Both the position numbers and the translations under genes were made by a program. Positions 5,973 through 14,129 of a stretch of DNA of 17,276 bases are shown here, in pieces. The notes under the pieces were generated by a model. It had not been told where the DNA came from. It worked only from the letters and a program-made list of their open reading frames with translations, and ran no database searches. Origin of the DNA: JAWXBT01 sp964523015 (GTDB lineage Bacteria; Bdellovibrionota_C; UBA2361; J135); contig CAZFXN010000058.1 of NCBI GenBank assembly GCA_964523015.1, positions 1 through 17,276 on the forward strand. The letters run 5' to 3'. Position 1 is the stretch's first letter. Each line of letters opens with the position of its first letter.

Positions 5973-7202
5973 CTAGTTGACTTGAACGAGAACATTCTGT
6001 TTCATAATGATGCCTTGCTGATCGCTGATTGAATCTCGTGACCAAAACTTATTGCCTGAGCCATCTTCTCGTAAAGAATAAGGAAACATAATATTGTTAT
6101 TTACATCCCTCTGTGATTCGCAGCTATCTTTATCAATACAGCTATCAGTATCTGAAAGGGTGTCACTATCAACAGCCACGTCTCCTTTTAATGTGACGGA
6201 ATTGGACAATCCAAGAGCATGACCAATTTCATGAGCAATTACATTAGCCATATGTAGTGTTTCATCACTAAATTGCTGAGAATTAAGATCGTCATCCCCC
6301 CTATCTTTATCAAATTCACCATCTGAACCTGAAAGATTTCGCGCACTGAAAGCAATGGCCGATCGTGATGATGGAATTGCTGGTAATGGACTAAATCCAC
6401 TTTGGGCAAAAGCATTATCAGGCGAGGAGAGTTTTTCAACTTCAACAGCAAAGAGTAAGACTAGTGTTTGTGGATATTGATTTGAAAGATCCTGATAGAT
6501 AGAGTTGTTTTTAGGGTCTGATGGGTTTGGCCAAAGAGAGGGGAGGTCGGAACGTCTGATTATGTTTATTGCTAATTGAATATTCTGTTTATCAAAGAAT
6601 CCTTGAGCTTTAGCAAAAGCTGATTCTATTGAGGTTCTGTTGTTTTGATCGCCAGCAAGGCTACCAGCAAGTAATGCATTGATATTTACCGTTGCTTTGG
6701 ATTGAAAATTACCAGAATCAAATTTTGTAACAATGCTAAGGGCAACTGGCACATGACTTAGAAAATTTGAGGAAGTTTTCTTTCTGGCTATAATTCTAAC
6801 CTTATAAGATCCAGGAGTGAGTTTGCCAAATTTAGAAGGTGAAGATGGATAGTTAATTGCTATCGGGGAGGCGTTAAAAATTTCTTGCCCAGAAAATGAG
6901 GCAATGTCATTTGCATCAATTAGCACAGCACCATTAGGAGCAGTAAGATTGTCAAAGGTTAAGAATGCATCCTCTATAGAAAAAGCTGAAAGTGAAAACG
7001 CGCTACTTCCAGCTTCAATAGGAAAAAAGATCTCAATTGAGCCGCTACTTGAAGTCGTGCCTGACAGAGTAACTGTTTTAAGTGATAAAGATGATTGTCC
7101 TACGCTTTCAAATTCATCACTACTTTTTGAACAACCAAAGAGGGAAACTAAAAGAAGAGTGGAGAGAATGGCTGCTAAAATATTAGCTCGTTGCTTTTCC
7201 AT
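5973..7202 (-). CDS. Secreted lipoprotein with a metzincin-like zinc-protease motif
   Basis: Starting at the ATG at 7202 the protein has 409 residues and begins with a lipoprotein signal: MEKQRAN, a hydrophobic core and the lipobox LFGC with lipidated Cys24. The open frame extends to a TTG at 7271, but that would put 23 basic residues before the signal, so I prefer 7202. A beta-rich region of about 200 residues follows. Near the C-terminus is HEIGHALGLSN (324-334), a zinc-metalloprotease HExxHxxGxx core with His324, Glu325 and His328. The position of the third metzincin ligand is Asn334 instead of His or Asp. A downstream NNNIMFPYS contains a candidate Met-turn (Met372). Between them lies an acidic, Cys-bearing stretch (DSDTLSDTDSCIDKDSC) that may bind calcium. 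Its substrate is unknown, and no processing partner is adjacent. Confidence 0.75.
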   Translation of the reverse strand: MEKQRANILAAILSTLLLVSLFGCSKSSDEFESVGQSSLSLKTVTLSGTTSSSGSIEIFFPIEAGSSAFSLSAFSIEDAFLTFDNLTAPNGAVLIDANDIASFSGQEIFNASPIAINYPSSPSKFGKLTPGSYKVRIIARKKTSSNFLSHVPVALSIVTKFDSGNFQSKATVNINALLAGSLAGDQNNRTSIESAFAKAQGFFDKQNIQLAINIIRRSDLPSLWPNPSDPKNNSIYQDLSNQYPQTLVLLFAVEVEKLSSPDNAFAQSGFSPLPAIPSSRSAIAFSARNLSGSDGEFDKDRGDDDLNSQQFSDETLHMANVIAHEIGHALGLSNSVTLKGDVAVDSDTLSDTDSCIDKDSCESQRDVNNNIMFPYSLREDGSGNKFWSRDSISDQQGIIMKQNVLVQVN

Positions 7203-7290
7203 ATTAGGTAACCGATAGATTTTATATATAAAATGACGTTTGATAATAAGCTTGAGGTGTAGCTTAGTCAAACAGCCAACTAAGAGTAAG

Positions 7291-7335
7291 CTATTATAAT
7301 GCTTGTAAATTTTTTTGGGTTATTCACTATAATAG
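7291..7335. repeat. AT-rich inverted repeat between the lipoprotein and HDOD genes
   Basis: CTATTATA (7291-7298) is matched by TATAATAG (7328-7335) across a spacer containing a T7 run. It could be a weak terminator past the HDOD gene, or the -10 region (TATAAT on the - strand at 7293-7298) of the lipoprotein gene. I see no matching -35 box. Confidence 0.25.
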
Positions 7336-7343
7336 TACTAGAT

Positions 7344-8876
7344 CTATTTCTTGGAGCTACCTAGAGATTTATCAATGAGATCAGCCATAATTGCAATTGC
7401 GGCTTTTTCACGATCTAAGACCTCTCCATCTGAGGAAAGATCAATGCATAGACGGTCAGCGTAAATCACGCCGACGCACCGTTCTCCAAACCCAACAGGG
7501 ATAGCCACAATTGGCCAACCATTAGAAAATAAAGGATTCCCTGTAAATACAGCACTCCCTTCTTTAAGAGCTTTGGCATCTGGAGCAAATCGATCGTTGC
7601 CGCCATTCATCGGCCTAATTATAGACTTTGGATCAGCAGTTGATTGGCCAATCAAAGTTCGTCCGACTAGTTCATTGGTTGCTTTGTTTTTAAGTAACAG
7701 AAGTACCCGATCAAATTTTAATCCCCAAGCCAAGGTTTCCATCACTATGGTAATAACCGCGGCTGACGGGGCTTTATCAAGAACTGCACCTTTTACTTCA
7801 TCAACGAAACTTGTTAGTCGATCAATTGATCCAACATCAATCTTCTGGGATGGTTCAGTAAGTCCAATAGCGTAACTTGAAATAAACTCCGGCAGTGAAG
7901 TTACATTAATATCGAGAGCTTCACAGTAAGAGGTGAATTGTTCTGGAAGAAGCCCTATAGCTTTTCGAAGTTTGTGAGGATCTATTCCAAGCGTGGTCGC
8001 TCCTTCAAGGGCCTTATCAAGAGCCCCAGGGGTACCCATTAAAACTATGGCATTACTAATTTCTTGAGAGATCTTAATCGCATTTACAATTCGCTCCATG
8101 CTGTGGGCAGCTTTGGCACTTAGCTCTGGATGGGCACAGGCGTGTACAGCACTTTTGTAAAGTGGAGGCACATCTAATGATTTAATAACCTCAAGACTTA
8201 ATCCAGATCCATAAACACCAACTATATCTTTTAGGCATTGATCAAATGTATTTCCACTAAGCTCAGATTGCTTAAGTGCAGTCTCGTATATTCTTGGAAA
8301 ATAGTGAGCTAAGCTCAGCGTTCCAATCTCTGAAAACATTCCTAATAGGTACCCCAACTCGTTTTTGGTAGACTCCCCTGGGTTCATGATCGGCATTACC
8401 GAGCTAGTTATCAAAGAGGTACAGATAGTTTTCTTGATACAGTTTCCAAAATGAGAATCTTTATTCCCAGCAGTAAAGCTTTTAAGTAGGGTTATTCCAG
8501 AGAAAATTTCTACGAGAGGTTCCATACCAAACTGTAGCACCGCTTGACTGACAGTCATGATCGGCTTGGCTCGACGATAAAAAGAGCTATTTACAATATG
8601 AAGTAATCTTGTTGCTAATGAAGGCTCTTTAAGAATTAACTCTGCAATCTGTGTTGATGTAGTTTTAGGATCTGATGCTAGTGCTCTAAGGTTAGTAATA
8701 GCTTTGGCACTAGATGGAAAGTTCCCATCCTCTTTTAGTGCTTTTTGTAATTGAGCAAATAGCTTCTCAGTGGCCGGATTTTTTGCCGGCTCCTCTATTA
8801 TGATCTGAGTCTCTCCTAGAAGAAGGTCTTCAATAGAGACTGCCTCTGAATTGCTCTCTGAACTACTCTCAGCCAT
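7344..8876 (-). CDS. HDOD-GAF signalling protein
   Basis: A 510-residue cytosolic protein. After a Ser/Glu-rich, low-complexity N-terminus (1-35), residues about 50-260 form an HDOD domain: FPSSAKAITNLRALASDP, ILKEPSLATRLLHIVNSSFYRR (81-102), then ITTVSQA-like MTVSQAVLQFGMEPL. The C-terminal third (about 345-505) is a GAF-like sensor domain, with FDRVLLLLKN, GNPLFSNGWPIVAIPVGFGERCVGVIYADR. The motif equivalent to the HD pair of true phosphohydrolases reads FSEIGTL (181-187), so catalysis is not expected, which is usual for HDOD proteins. HDOD proteins are commonly scaffolds in motility, virulence or second-messenger control. No clear ribosome-binding site lies before the ATG. Upstream is a perfect 12-bp tandem repeat. 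Confidence 0.85.
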   Translation of the reverse strand: MAESSSESNSEAVSIEDLLLGETQIIIEEPAKNPATEKLFAQLQKALKEDGNFPSSAKAITNLRALASDPKTTSTQIAELILKEPSLATRLLHIVNSSFYRRAKPIMTVSQAVLQFGMEPLVEIFSGITLLKSFTAGNKDSHFGNCIKKTICTSLITSSVMPIMNPGESTKNELGYLLGMFSEIGTLSLAHYFPRIYETALKQSELSGNTFDQCLKDIVGVYGSGLSLEVIKSLDVPPLYKSAVHACAHPELSAKAAHSMERIVNAIKISQEISNAIVLMGTPGALDKALEGATTLGIDPHKLRKAIGLLPEQFTSYCEALDINVTSLPEFISSYAIGLTEPSQKIDVGSIDRLTSFVDEVKGAVLDKAPSAAVITIVMETLAWGLKFDRVLLLLKNKATNELVGRTLIGQSTADPKSIIRPMNGGNDRFAPDAKALKEGSAVFTGNPLFSNGWPIVAIPVGFGERCVGVIYADRLCIDLSSDGEVLDREKAAIAIMADLIDKSLGSSKK

Positions 8877-8899
8877 TTTAACAGCACTTGTTTGGTTTT

Positions 8900-8923
8900 A
8901 TAACCTAATCAATAACCTAATCA
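8900..8923 (-). repeat. Perfect 12-bp tandem repeat upstream of the HDOD gene
   Basis: ATAACCTAATCA occurs twice in a row (8900-8911 and 8912-8923). On the - strand this is TGATTAGGTTAT twice, 24-47 bases before the HDOD ATG. The 10-mer ATTAGGTTAT also occurs on the + strand at 4744-4753, over the start of the hypothetical gene there. It could be a binding site or only a replication-slippage product. Confidence 0.6.
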
Positions 8924-8937
8924 CTCAAGGAGAAAAA

Positions 8938-8976
8938 TTGTTCTTTGAAAGGTTGTTCTTTTTGCCTATAAAGAAC
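8938..8976. repeat. Direct repeats and a 7-bp hairpin between the HDOD and P5C dehydrogenase genes
   Basis: TTGTTCTTT occurs at 8938-8946 and 8953-8961. The second copy also pairs with downstream AAAGAAC (GTTCTTT 8955-8961 with 8970-8976, 8-base loop). It lies about 125 bases beyond the end of the proline operon on the - strand and is followed there by T-rich sequence, so it may be a weak terminator. Nothing else is recognisable in the 224-base spacer 8877-9100. Confidence 0.35.
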
Positions 8977-9100
8977 TTCTACTACTCTAAAGTACCTGTT
9001 TCTCCACTATAAATAGGATCGACATTTACGGGGATTACTTAATAAATGGCGGCTTATAGGTAGGAGCCACGGTGAATAAAAGTTCTATAATTCTAATAAG

Positions 9101-10669
9101 TTAAGATGGAGCAAATCCTTTTCTCATCGTATTTTCAGTAATAGTGCGTGGTTCCATGAACTGTATTAGATAGTCAGGTCCTCCAGCTTTCGAGCCAACT
9201 CCCGACATTTTAAATCCACCAAAGGGCTGTCTGTAAACAAGTGCCCCAGTCTGTTTTCTATTTATATATAGATTACCGACTCTAAATTCAGATCGAGCTT
9301 TCTCTAAGTTTTTTGGGCTCCTTGAAAAAACCGCACCAGTAAGAGCGTAAGGGGAATTGTTAGCAAACTTTAATGCCTCATCAAAATTCTTAGCCTTTGT
9401 GCAGGCTAGTACAGGGCCAAAAAGTTCCTCATGCCACAACCAATGAGTATCAGGAACATCTTTAAAGATTGTTGCAGGAACATAGTTGCCTGTTGTAGGG
9501 ACCTCTCCTTTATGTGCAACCTTTAGATCCTTTTCTGCTTTAGCAATTTGAGAAAGAAGTCTTTTCTGTGAAGCCTGATCTATTACAGGACAAAGTAGGG
9601 TAGAGGGTTCTTTGCCTGGGCCAACAATTATATCTGATGTCGCATTAACTAACCGCTCCATAAATTTTTCATATAGAGATCCAACGATGATCGCTCTTGA
9701 GCAAGCTGAGCATTTCTGTCCAGCAAAACCGTAAGTTGCATAGAGGACTCCTTTTACAGCTTCATCAAGATCGGCATCTTCATCAATAATGGCTGCATTT
9801 TTACCCCCCATTTCAGCGATAACTCTTTTAACATTTTTTTGCCCTGGATGAACTACGGCGGCTCTTTTAATAATATCAAGACCAACTTCTTGCGATCCGG
9901 TAAAACAGATAAAATCAACCAGTGGACTCTCCACCATCTGAGCACCAATTACTGATCCTCTACCAGGCAGGTAAGCTAGCGCGTCTCCAGGAATTCCAGC
10001 AGCATGTAAGATCTTTACTAATGCAAATGCGATCAGGGCAGTTTGATCTGATGGCTTAAGTGCTACAGTATTTCCAGTTACTAATCCTGCCACAGCCATT
10101 CCGCATGCAATAGCTAATGGAAAATTCCATGGTGATATTACAACGCCCACTCCTCGGGATTGATAAAAATAGATATTATCCTCTCCTGGTACAGAGCTCA
10201 TAGATTGAGGTGGTCCAAGCCGCATCATTTCATCTGCGTAATATTCACAAAAATCAATTGCTTCAGCAGTATCACCATCTGCCTCTGCCCAAGGTTTTCC
10301 AGATTCACGAACGATGAGAGCATTTAATTCAAACCTCTGTTCCCTCATTATTTGTGCGGCATTTTTAATAATTGCAGCTCTTCTATCGTAGGGAACACCT
10401 CTCCATTTAAGAGAGCCCTCAGCCAGTACGCTTAGTGCTTCAGCAGTGAGGGCACTATCGGCATGATCAATTTTGCCGACTACTATTGAAGGATCCGCCG
10501 GATCGGTAGAATTAATACTTTGTGAGCAAGAGATCTCTTTACCAGCGACCATCGGTTTTGCAATTAGGCCACCCTTTCTAATTTGGTTATCTAAGTTATC
10601 AAGGGCAACTTGAAATGCGCGACGGTTTTGAAGAATTGTAAAATCAAGTAGCGGTTCGTTTTTAAACAT
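9101..10669 (-). CDS. pruA: L-glutamate gamma-semialdehyde (delta-1-pyrroline-5-carboxylate) dehydrogenase
   Basis: An NAD-dependent aldehyde dehydrogenase that turns the second intermediate of proline breakdown into glutamate. At 522 residues it fits the stand-alone RocA/PruA type. Active-site landmarks: SPWNFP (179-184, Asn182), LKPSD (204-208, Lys205 for NAD), FTGSQEVG (256-263), the general base in EMGGKN (Glu286) and the catalytic nucleophile in FAGQKCSACSR (Cys320). Then come HEELFGPVL and FGGFKMSGVGSKAGGPDYL near the end, which distinguish P5C dehydrogenases from general aldehyde dehydrogenases. A GAGGTG lies a few bases before the ATG. It is 50 bases downstream of proline dehydrogenase on the same strand. 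In many proteobacteria the two domains are fused as PutA; here they are separate. Confidence 0.93.
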   Translation of the reverse strand: MFKNEPLLDFTILQNRRAFQVALDNLDNQIRKGGLIAKPMVAGKEISCSQSINSTDPADPSIVVGKIDHADSALTAEALSVLAEGSLKWRGVPYDRRAAIIKNAAQIMREQRFELNALIVRESGKPWAEADGDTAEAIDFCEYYADEMMRLGPPQSMSSVPGEDNIYFYQSRGVGVVISPWNFPLAIACGMAVAGLVTGNTVALKPSDQTALIAFALVKILHAAGIPGDALAYLPGRGSVIGAQMVESPLVDFICFTGSQEVGLDIIKRAAVVHPGQKNVKRVIAEMGGKNAAIIDEDADLDEAVKGVLYATYGFAGQKCSACSRAIIVGSLYEKFMERLVNATSDIIVGPGKEPSTLLCPVIDQASQKRLLSQIAKAEKDLKVAHKGEVPTTGNYVPATIFKDVPDTHWLWHEELFGPVLACTKAKNFDEALKFANNSPYALTGAVFSRSPKNLEKARSEFRVGNLYINRKQTGALVYRQPFGGFKMSGVGSKAGGPDYLIQFMEPRTITENTMRKGFAPS

Positions 10670-10719
10670 AATGGCACCTCATAAAAATTTGCACTTGAGA
10701 TCTTGTGCTACTAAAGCAG

Positions 10720-12144
10720 CTACTCACGCATTTCTGGTTGTCTTAACAGATCTTCGATTTTATCATCTTCAAAGAAGGTATGTCTAAGAAAAGATTCATT
10801 TGATGTGTTCTCAAGTAATCTTCTGATTAAATATCCCATACCTGGAAGCATTTCACCAAGTGGGGTGTACTGTCTTACTAGGTAGCCTTCATCAATAAAG
10901 GCTTGTGCTATTGGATCAGCCATACCAAACAGCATTTGAAGTTCAAAATCTTTCGGTTGTAATCCTTTCATTTTGGCATAGGTACAAGCGTGAGCTAATG
11001 ATCTTACGTTATGAGAGCCAAACGCAGGCAAGATTAAATCATGATGATCGATTAATTTTTTAGATAAAAGTTCGTAATTTGCATCAGAAGATTCTTTGAT
11101 TCTAAACAAAGGACATTCCCAATCATTTTGATCACAGCTTATTGTTTCATGATCCCAATAGGCTCCTTTCACTAACCGGACAGCGATCGGGGAGCCACGT
11201 AATCGAGAGAATTCAATTAAGCTATCTAAGATACTCTCAGCATTTTTTGAATAGGTCTGAACTACAATTCCTGGATAAGGAAAATCACGAAACTCTTCAC
11301 TACCAAAGACTCGGGCAAATGTTTTGTAAATGATCTCGTTATTGCCAGAGTCTTCCGCATCTACATAGACAAAAGCATTGAGCTCTTTAGCTCGCCTAAC
11401 GATTGCACCTAGTCTTTCTGAGAGAACTCGTACACTTCTATCAACATTAAGAGGTCCGCATTGAGAATAAAGAGCGGTTAGTTTCACAGAGATACAGACA
11501 GGAGTGCTATCTCCTCGGTGTCCTTTTATGAGCGGTTTTGCTTCAGGCCAATAGGGGACAAATTTTGAAAAAACATTTAGTGCTTCAATGTAACGATCGA
11601 CATAAGCGACCGCTTCTTTTTCACTCAAAGAATACTCTCCTAATAGGTCTACTGTAAAAGCTAACTTGTTAGCTCTAAGCTTCCTTAATGCTGGTAATGC
11701 TGATTCAGGATCATGCCCAGCTATAAACTGAACAGCCATCTGCTCAACCCCAAATCGCGTGGCTATGCCAGCTAGAGTTGCTCGAGGAGACGATGGATCG
11801 ATGTCGATTAGCCAGTTTAAAAGTGGATTAATTTTCTTTGCAACAGGGGAGAGATATTCTGCTAAGTGTTGAGTTATGGCTTCATTTGTTTTGAGAGTTG
11901 GTAAAACGTCAACGAGCCTAAACATATTAAGTTTAAGTTCAGGATTCTTCATTGACCATTCCATCATCTCAGCAGTCCAAAATTTACGATCAAAAAATGA
12001 TGGCTTTTTTCTTTTGATAAGAGAGAAGATCGCTTGTCCTAAACTGATCGTAGATTTGTTAAGCTCTAAAAGATCAACATAGGATAAATACTCTTCCGGT
12101 TCAGGTAACATCGCTGCTTCATGCTGTGTGGTTTGTGGGATCAT
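10720..12144 (-). CDS. Proline dehydrogenase (FAD-dependent, PutA-type domain)
   Basis: Oxidises L-proline to pyrroline-5-carboxylate and passes electrons from FAD to the quinone pool, so it is probably membrane-associated. It has 474 residues, longer than the short monofunctional enzymes (about 300) and resembling the first half of bifunctional PutA without the DNA-binding domain. Motifs of the beta/alpha barrel: VCISVKLTALYSQ (216-228), VYVDAEDSG (259-267), VVQTYSKNA (294-302), RLVKGAYWDHE (323-333), FGSHNVRSL (375-383), ELQMLFGM (401-408), QYTPLGEMLPGMGYLIRRLLENTSN (425-449). The last contains the paired arginines that hold the substrate carboxylate. Its ATG lies three bases after the stop of the biotin carboxylase gene, so the two are probably translationally coupled. 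Confidence 0.92.
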   Translation of the reverse strand: MIPQTTQHEAAMLPEPEEYLSYVDLLELNKSTISLGQAIFSLIKRKKPSFFDRKFWTAEMMEWSMKNPELKLNMFRLVDVLPTLKTNEAITQHLAEYLSPVAKKINPLLNWLIDIDPSSPRATLAGIATRFGVEQMAVQFIAGHDPESALPALRKLRANKLAFTVDLLGEYSLSEKEAVAYVDRYIEALNVFSKFVPYWPEAKPLIKGHRGDSTPVCISVKLTALYSQCGPLNVDRSVRVLSERLGAIVRRAKELNAFVYVDAEDSGNNEIIYKTFARVFGSEEFRDFPYPGIVVQTYSKNAESILDSLIEFSRLRGSPIAVRLVKGAYWDHETISCDQNDWECPLFRIKESSDANYELLSKKLIDHHDLILPAFGSHNVRSLAHACTYAKMKGLQPKDFELQMLFGMADPIAQAFIDEGYLVRQYTPLGEMLPGMGYLIRRLLENTSNESFLRHTFFEDDKIEDLLRQPEMRE

Positions 12145-12147
12145 AGT

Positions 12148-14123
12148 TTACGAAAAAGATAATTTTACTAAAATTTTATTAGCTTCAATAATGTCACCAA
12201 CTTTGACATTAATTTCATCAACTGTAGCAGCTAATGGTGCTTTAAGCGGGTGCTCCATCTTCATTGATTCTAAAATTACCAAGGATGTGCCGGCTTCAAC
12301 AGTATCTTTCTTTTTTACCTGAACTCCGACGATCTTTCCAGGGAAGGGAGAGCGGATCTCGTTTGAATGATGAGCCGCTCCTTTATTTGACTGCAAAGTC
12401 GGAAAGAATTCCTCAATCTCAGCAAGTCCAAGATGAGTTGCTATAAACTGCCTATCCTCAACTTTATATAAAGTACAGCCGTGATGTCTCCCCTCTAATA
12501 GAAAACTAAGCGCTCCAGATGAAGCTAAAGAAACTTTAGATAGATGATGTAGCACTTCACTTGAATCATGATTTAGTACACGATAAGTATCGCGCTCCAA
12601 ACTTTGTAGAATAAAAGAGGTTTCTATATCACTGACCTTTAGAGTCGTCCTTACTTCAGATCCAGATTGACGCCAAGCAAAATTACGATTCCATGAATCA
12701 GGTTTCTCAGTATTAGACCTGTATCGATCAGTTATCAGGGAGAGAGCCCCAAAAAGAGCTCTAGTACTATGTTGCTCTGCCTCTGAAGGAATTAAAGACT
12801 CAGCAAAATTAATATGAAAAGCGGGGGAACTAAATTCAGAAGAGTTTAAAATTTTAAGGAGATAAGGAATGTTTGTTTTAATACCACAGATATGAAAGTT
12901 CCTAAGAGCTTGGCAGGTCTGCTGCACAGCTTCGCTTCGTGAATTGGCTTTGACGATTACCTTTGCAATCAATGAATCATAGTAATGAGTAATCACATCA
13001 CCTTTGCCAAATCCAGTATCTAATCGAACTCCGGGAATATTCGCTAACACAGCACTATTCATCTCTAAGATCTGCCCAGTGGAGGTCATAAAATTTTGCT
13101 CAGGTGATTCAGCACATATTCGGCATTCAATAGAGTGTCCAGTACTCTTAATGTTTTTACTGCCGAGAATCTTAGATAGCTTTTCACCGGCGGCAATTCT
13201 AATCTGAAGCTCTACTAAATCTAGTCCGGTCGTCTCTTCTGTTACAGGGTGCTCAACTTGGAGCCTGCTATTCACCTCTAAAAAGTAAAATTCACCACTT
13301 GGAGCTAAGAGAAACTCAACTGTGCCCGCCCCGACATACCCAGATTCTTTGCAAAGTTTCACTGCGGCATTAAGGATCTCCTCTCTTGTTTTAGGATCTA
13401 CAAAAACAGCAGGGGCCTCTTCGATAACTTTTTGATGTCGCCTTTGAGCAGTACAATCTCGATCGAAAAGATGCACCGCTTCACCATGGGTGTCCCCAAA
13501 GACCTGCACCTCAATATGTCGTCCCTCTTCAATAAGTTTTTCAATAAAGAGTCGACCGTCATTAAAAAAAGCCTCGGCCTCTCTTTTAGCCCCAGCTAAA
13601 GNNNNNNNNNNCTTTTTTTATAGATCTTTCTCATCCCTCTACCGCCACCACCAGCAGCAGCTTTTACTAAAATTGGTAGACCGTGATCTTTTATAAAAGC
13701 ATCAATCTTTGCTTCAGAATCAATTCCAGGCACAAGTGGTACTTTACATTTTTTTGCAAACTGCTTAGAGGCTATCTTGTCTCCCATAAGCACGATCGTT
13801 TCAGGATTTGGACCGATAAAAGCTATTTTATTTTTAGCTAATGCCTTAGCAAACTCGGCATTTTCAGATAAAAATCCGTAACCTGGATGTACTGCATCAG
13901 CCCCAGTTTTTTTACAAGCTTCAATTAGTTTTGGGATAGATAGGTAAGTTTCTTTTGCCTCGTTACCTTTTAGAGCATAGGTCTCATCAGCATTCCTTAC
14001 GTGCATTGCGTTAGCATCAACATCAGAATGGACAGCTACTGTTTTAATCCCAAGCTTGTGACAGGTTCTTATTATTCGGCAGGCGATTTCGCCACGATTT
14101 GCAATTAAGATTTTTTTAAACAT
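12148..14123 (-). CDS. mccA: Acyl-CoA carboxylase alpha subunit: biotin carboxylase + biotin carrier, probably methylcrotonyl-CoA carboxylase (contains assembly gap)
   Basis: This subunit carboxylates its own biotin with ATP and bicarbonate; the beta subunit then transfers the CO2 to the acyl-CoA. It starts KKILIANRGEIACRIIRTCHKLG. Next come GYGFLSENAEFA, FIGPNPE, MGDKIASK and the ATP-grasp glycine loop AAAGGGGRGMRK, ending just before the N run. After the gap it resumes at LAGAKREAEAFF, and then shows HIEVQVFGD, FLEVNSRLQVEHPVTE and a C-terminal biotinyl domain with ESMKMEHP, Lys being the biotin site. Ten Ns at 13602-13611 break the frame, but both sides align with one protein of about 660 residues, normal for MccA/PccA. 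Methylcrotonyl specificity is inferred from the beta subunit upstream. No clear ribosome-binding site precedes the ATG, which lies 6 bases after the ATPase stop. Confidence 0.88.
13602..13611. other. Assembly gap (10 Ns) inside the biotin carboxylase gene
   Basis: Ten unknown bases replace part of the codons after the ATP-grasp glycine loop, next to a run of seven A on the coding strand. Two coding bases are left dangling on each side, so the true length must be 2 modulo 3, and 10 is not. Alignment by eye with E. coli AccC (VVRGD, six residues, then ISMTRAEAKAAF) suggests six missing codons and a true gap of about 14 bases. Confidence 0.9.
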
Positions 14124-14129
14124 AGAATT

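Noticed and set aside
7203..7271. N-terminal extension of the lipoprotein from a TTG codon at 7271
   Set aside because: It would place a basic segment of 23 residues before the signal peptide. The ATG at 7202 gives a textbook lipobox with Cys24.
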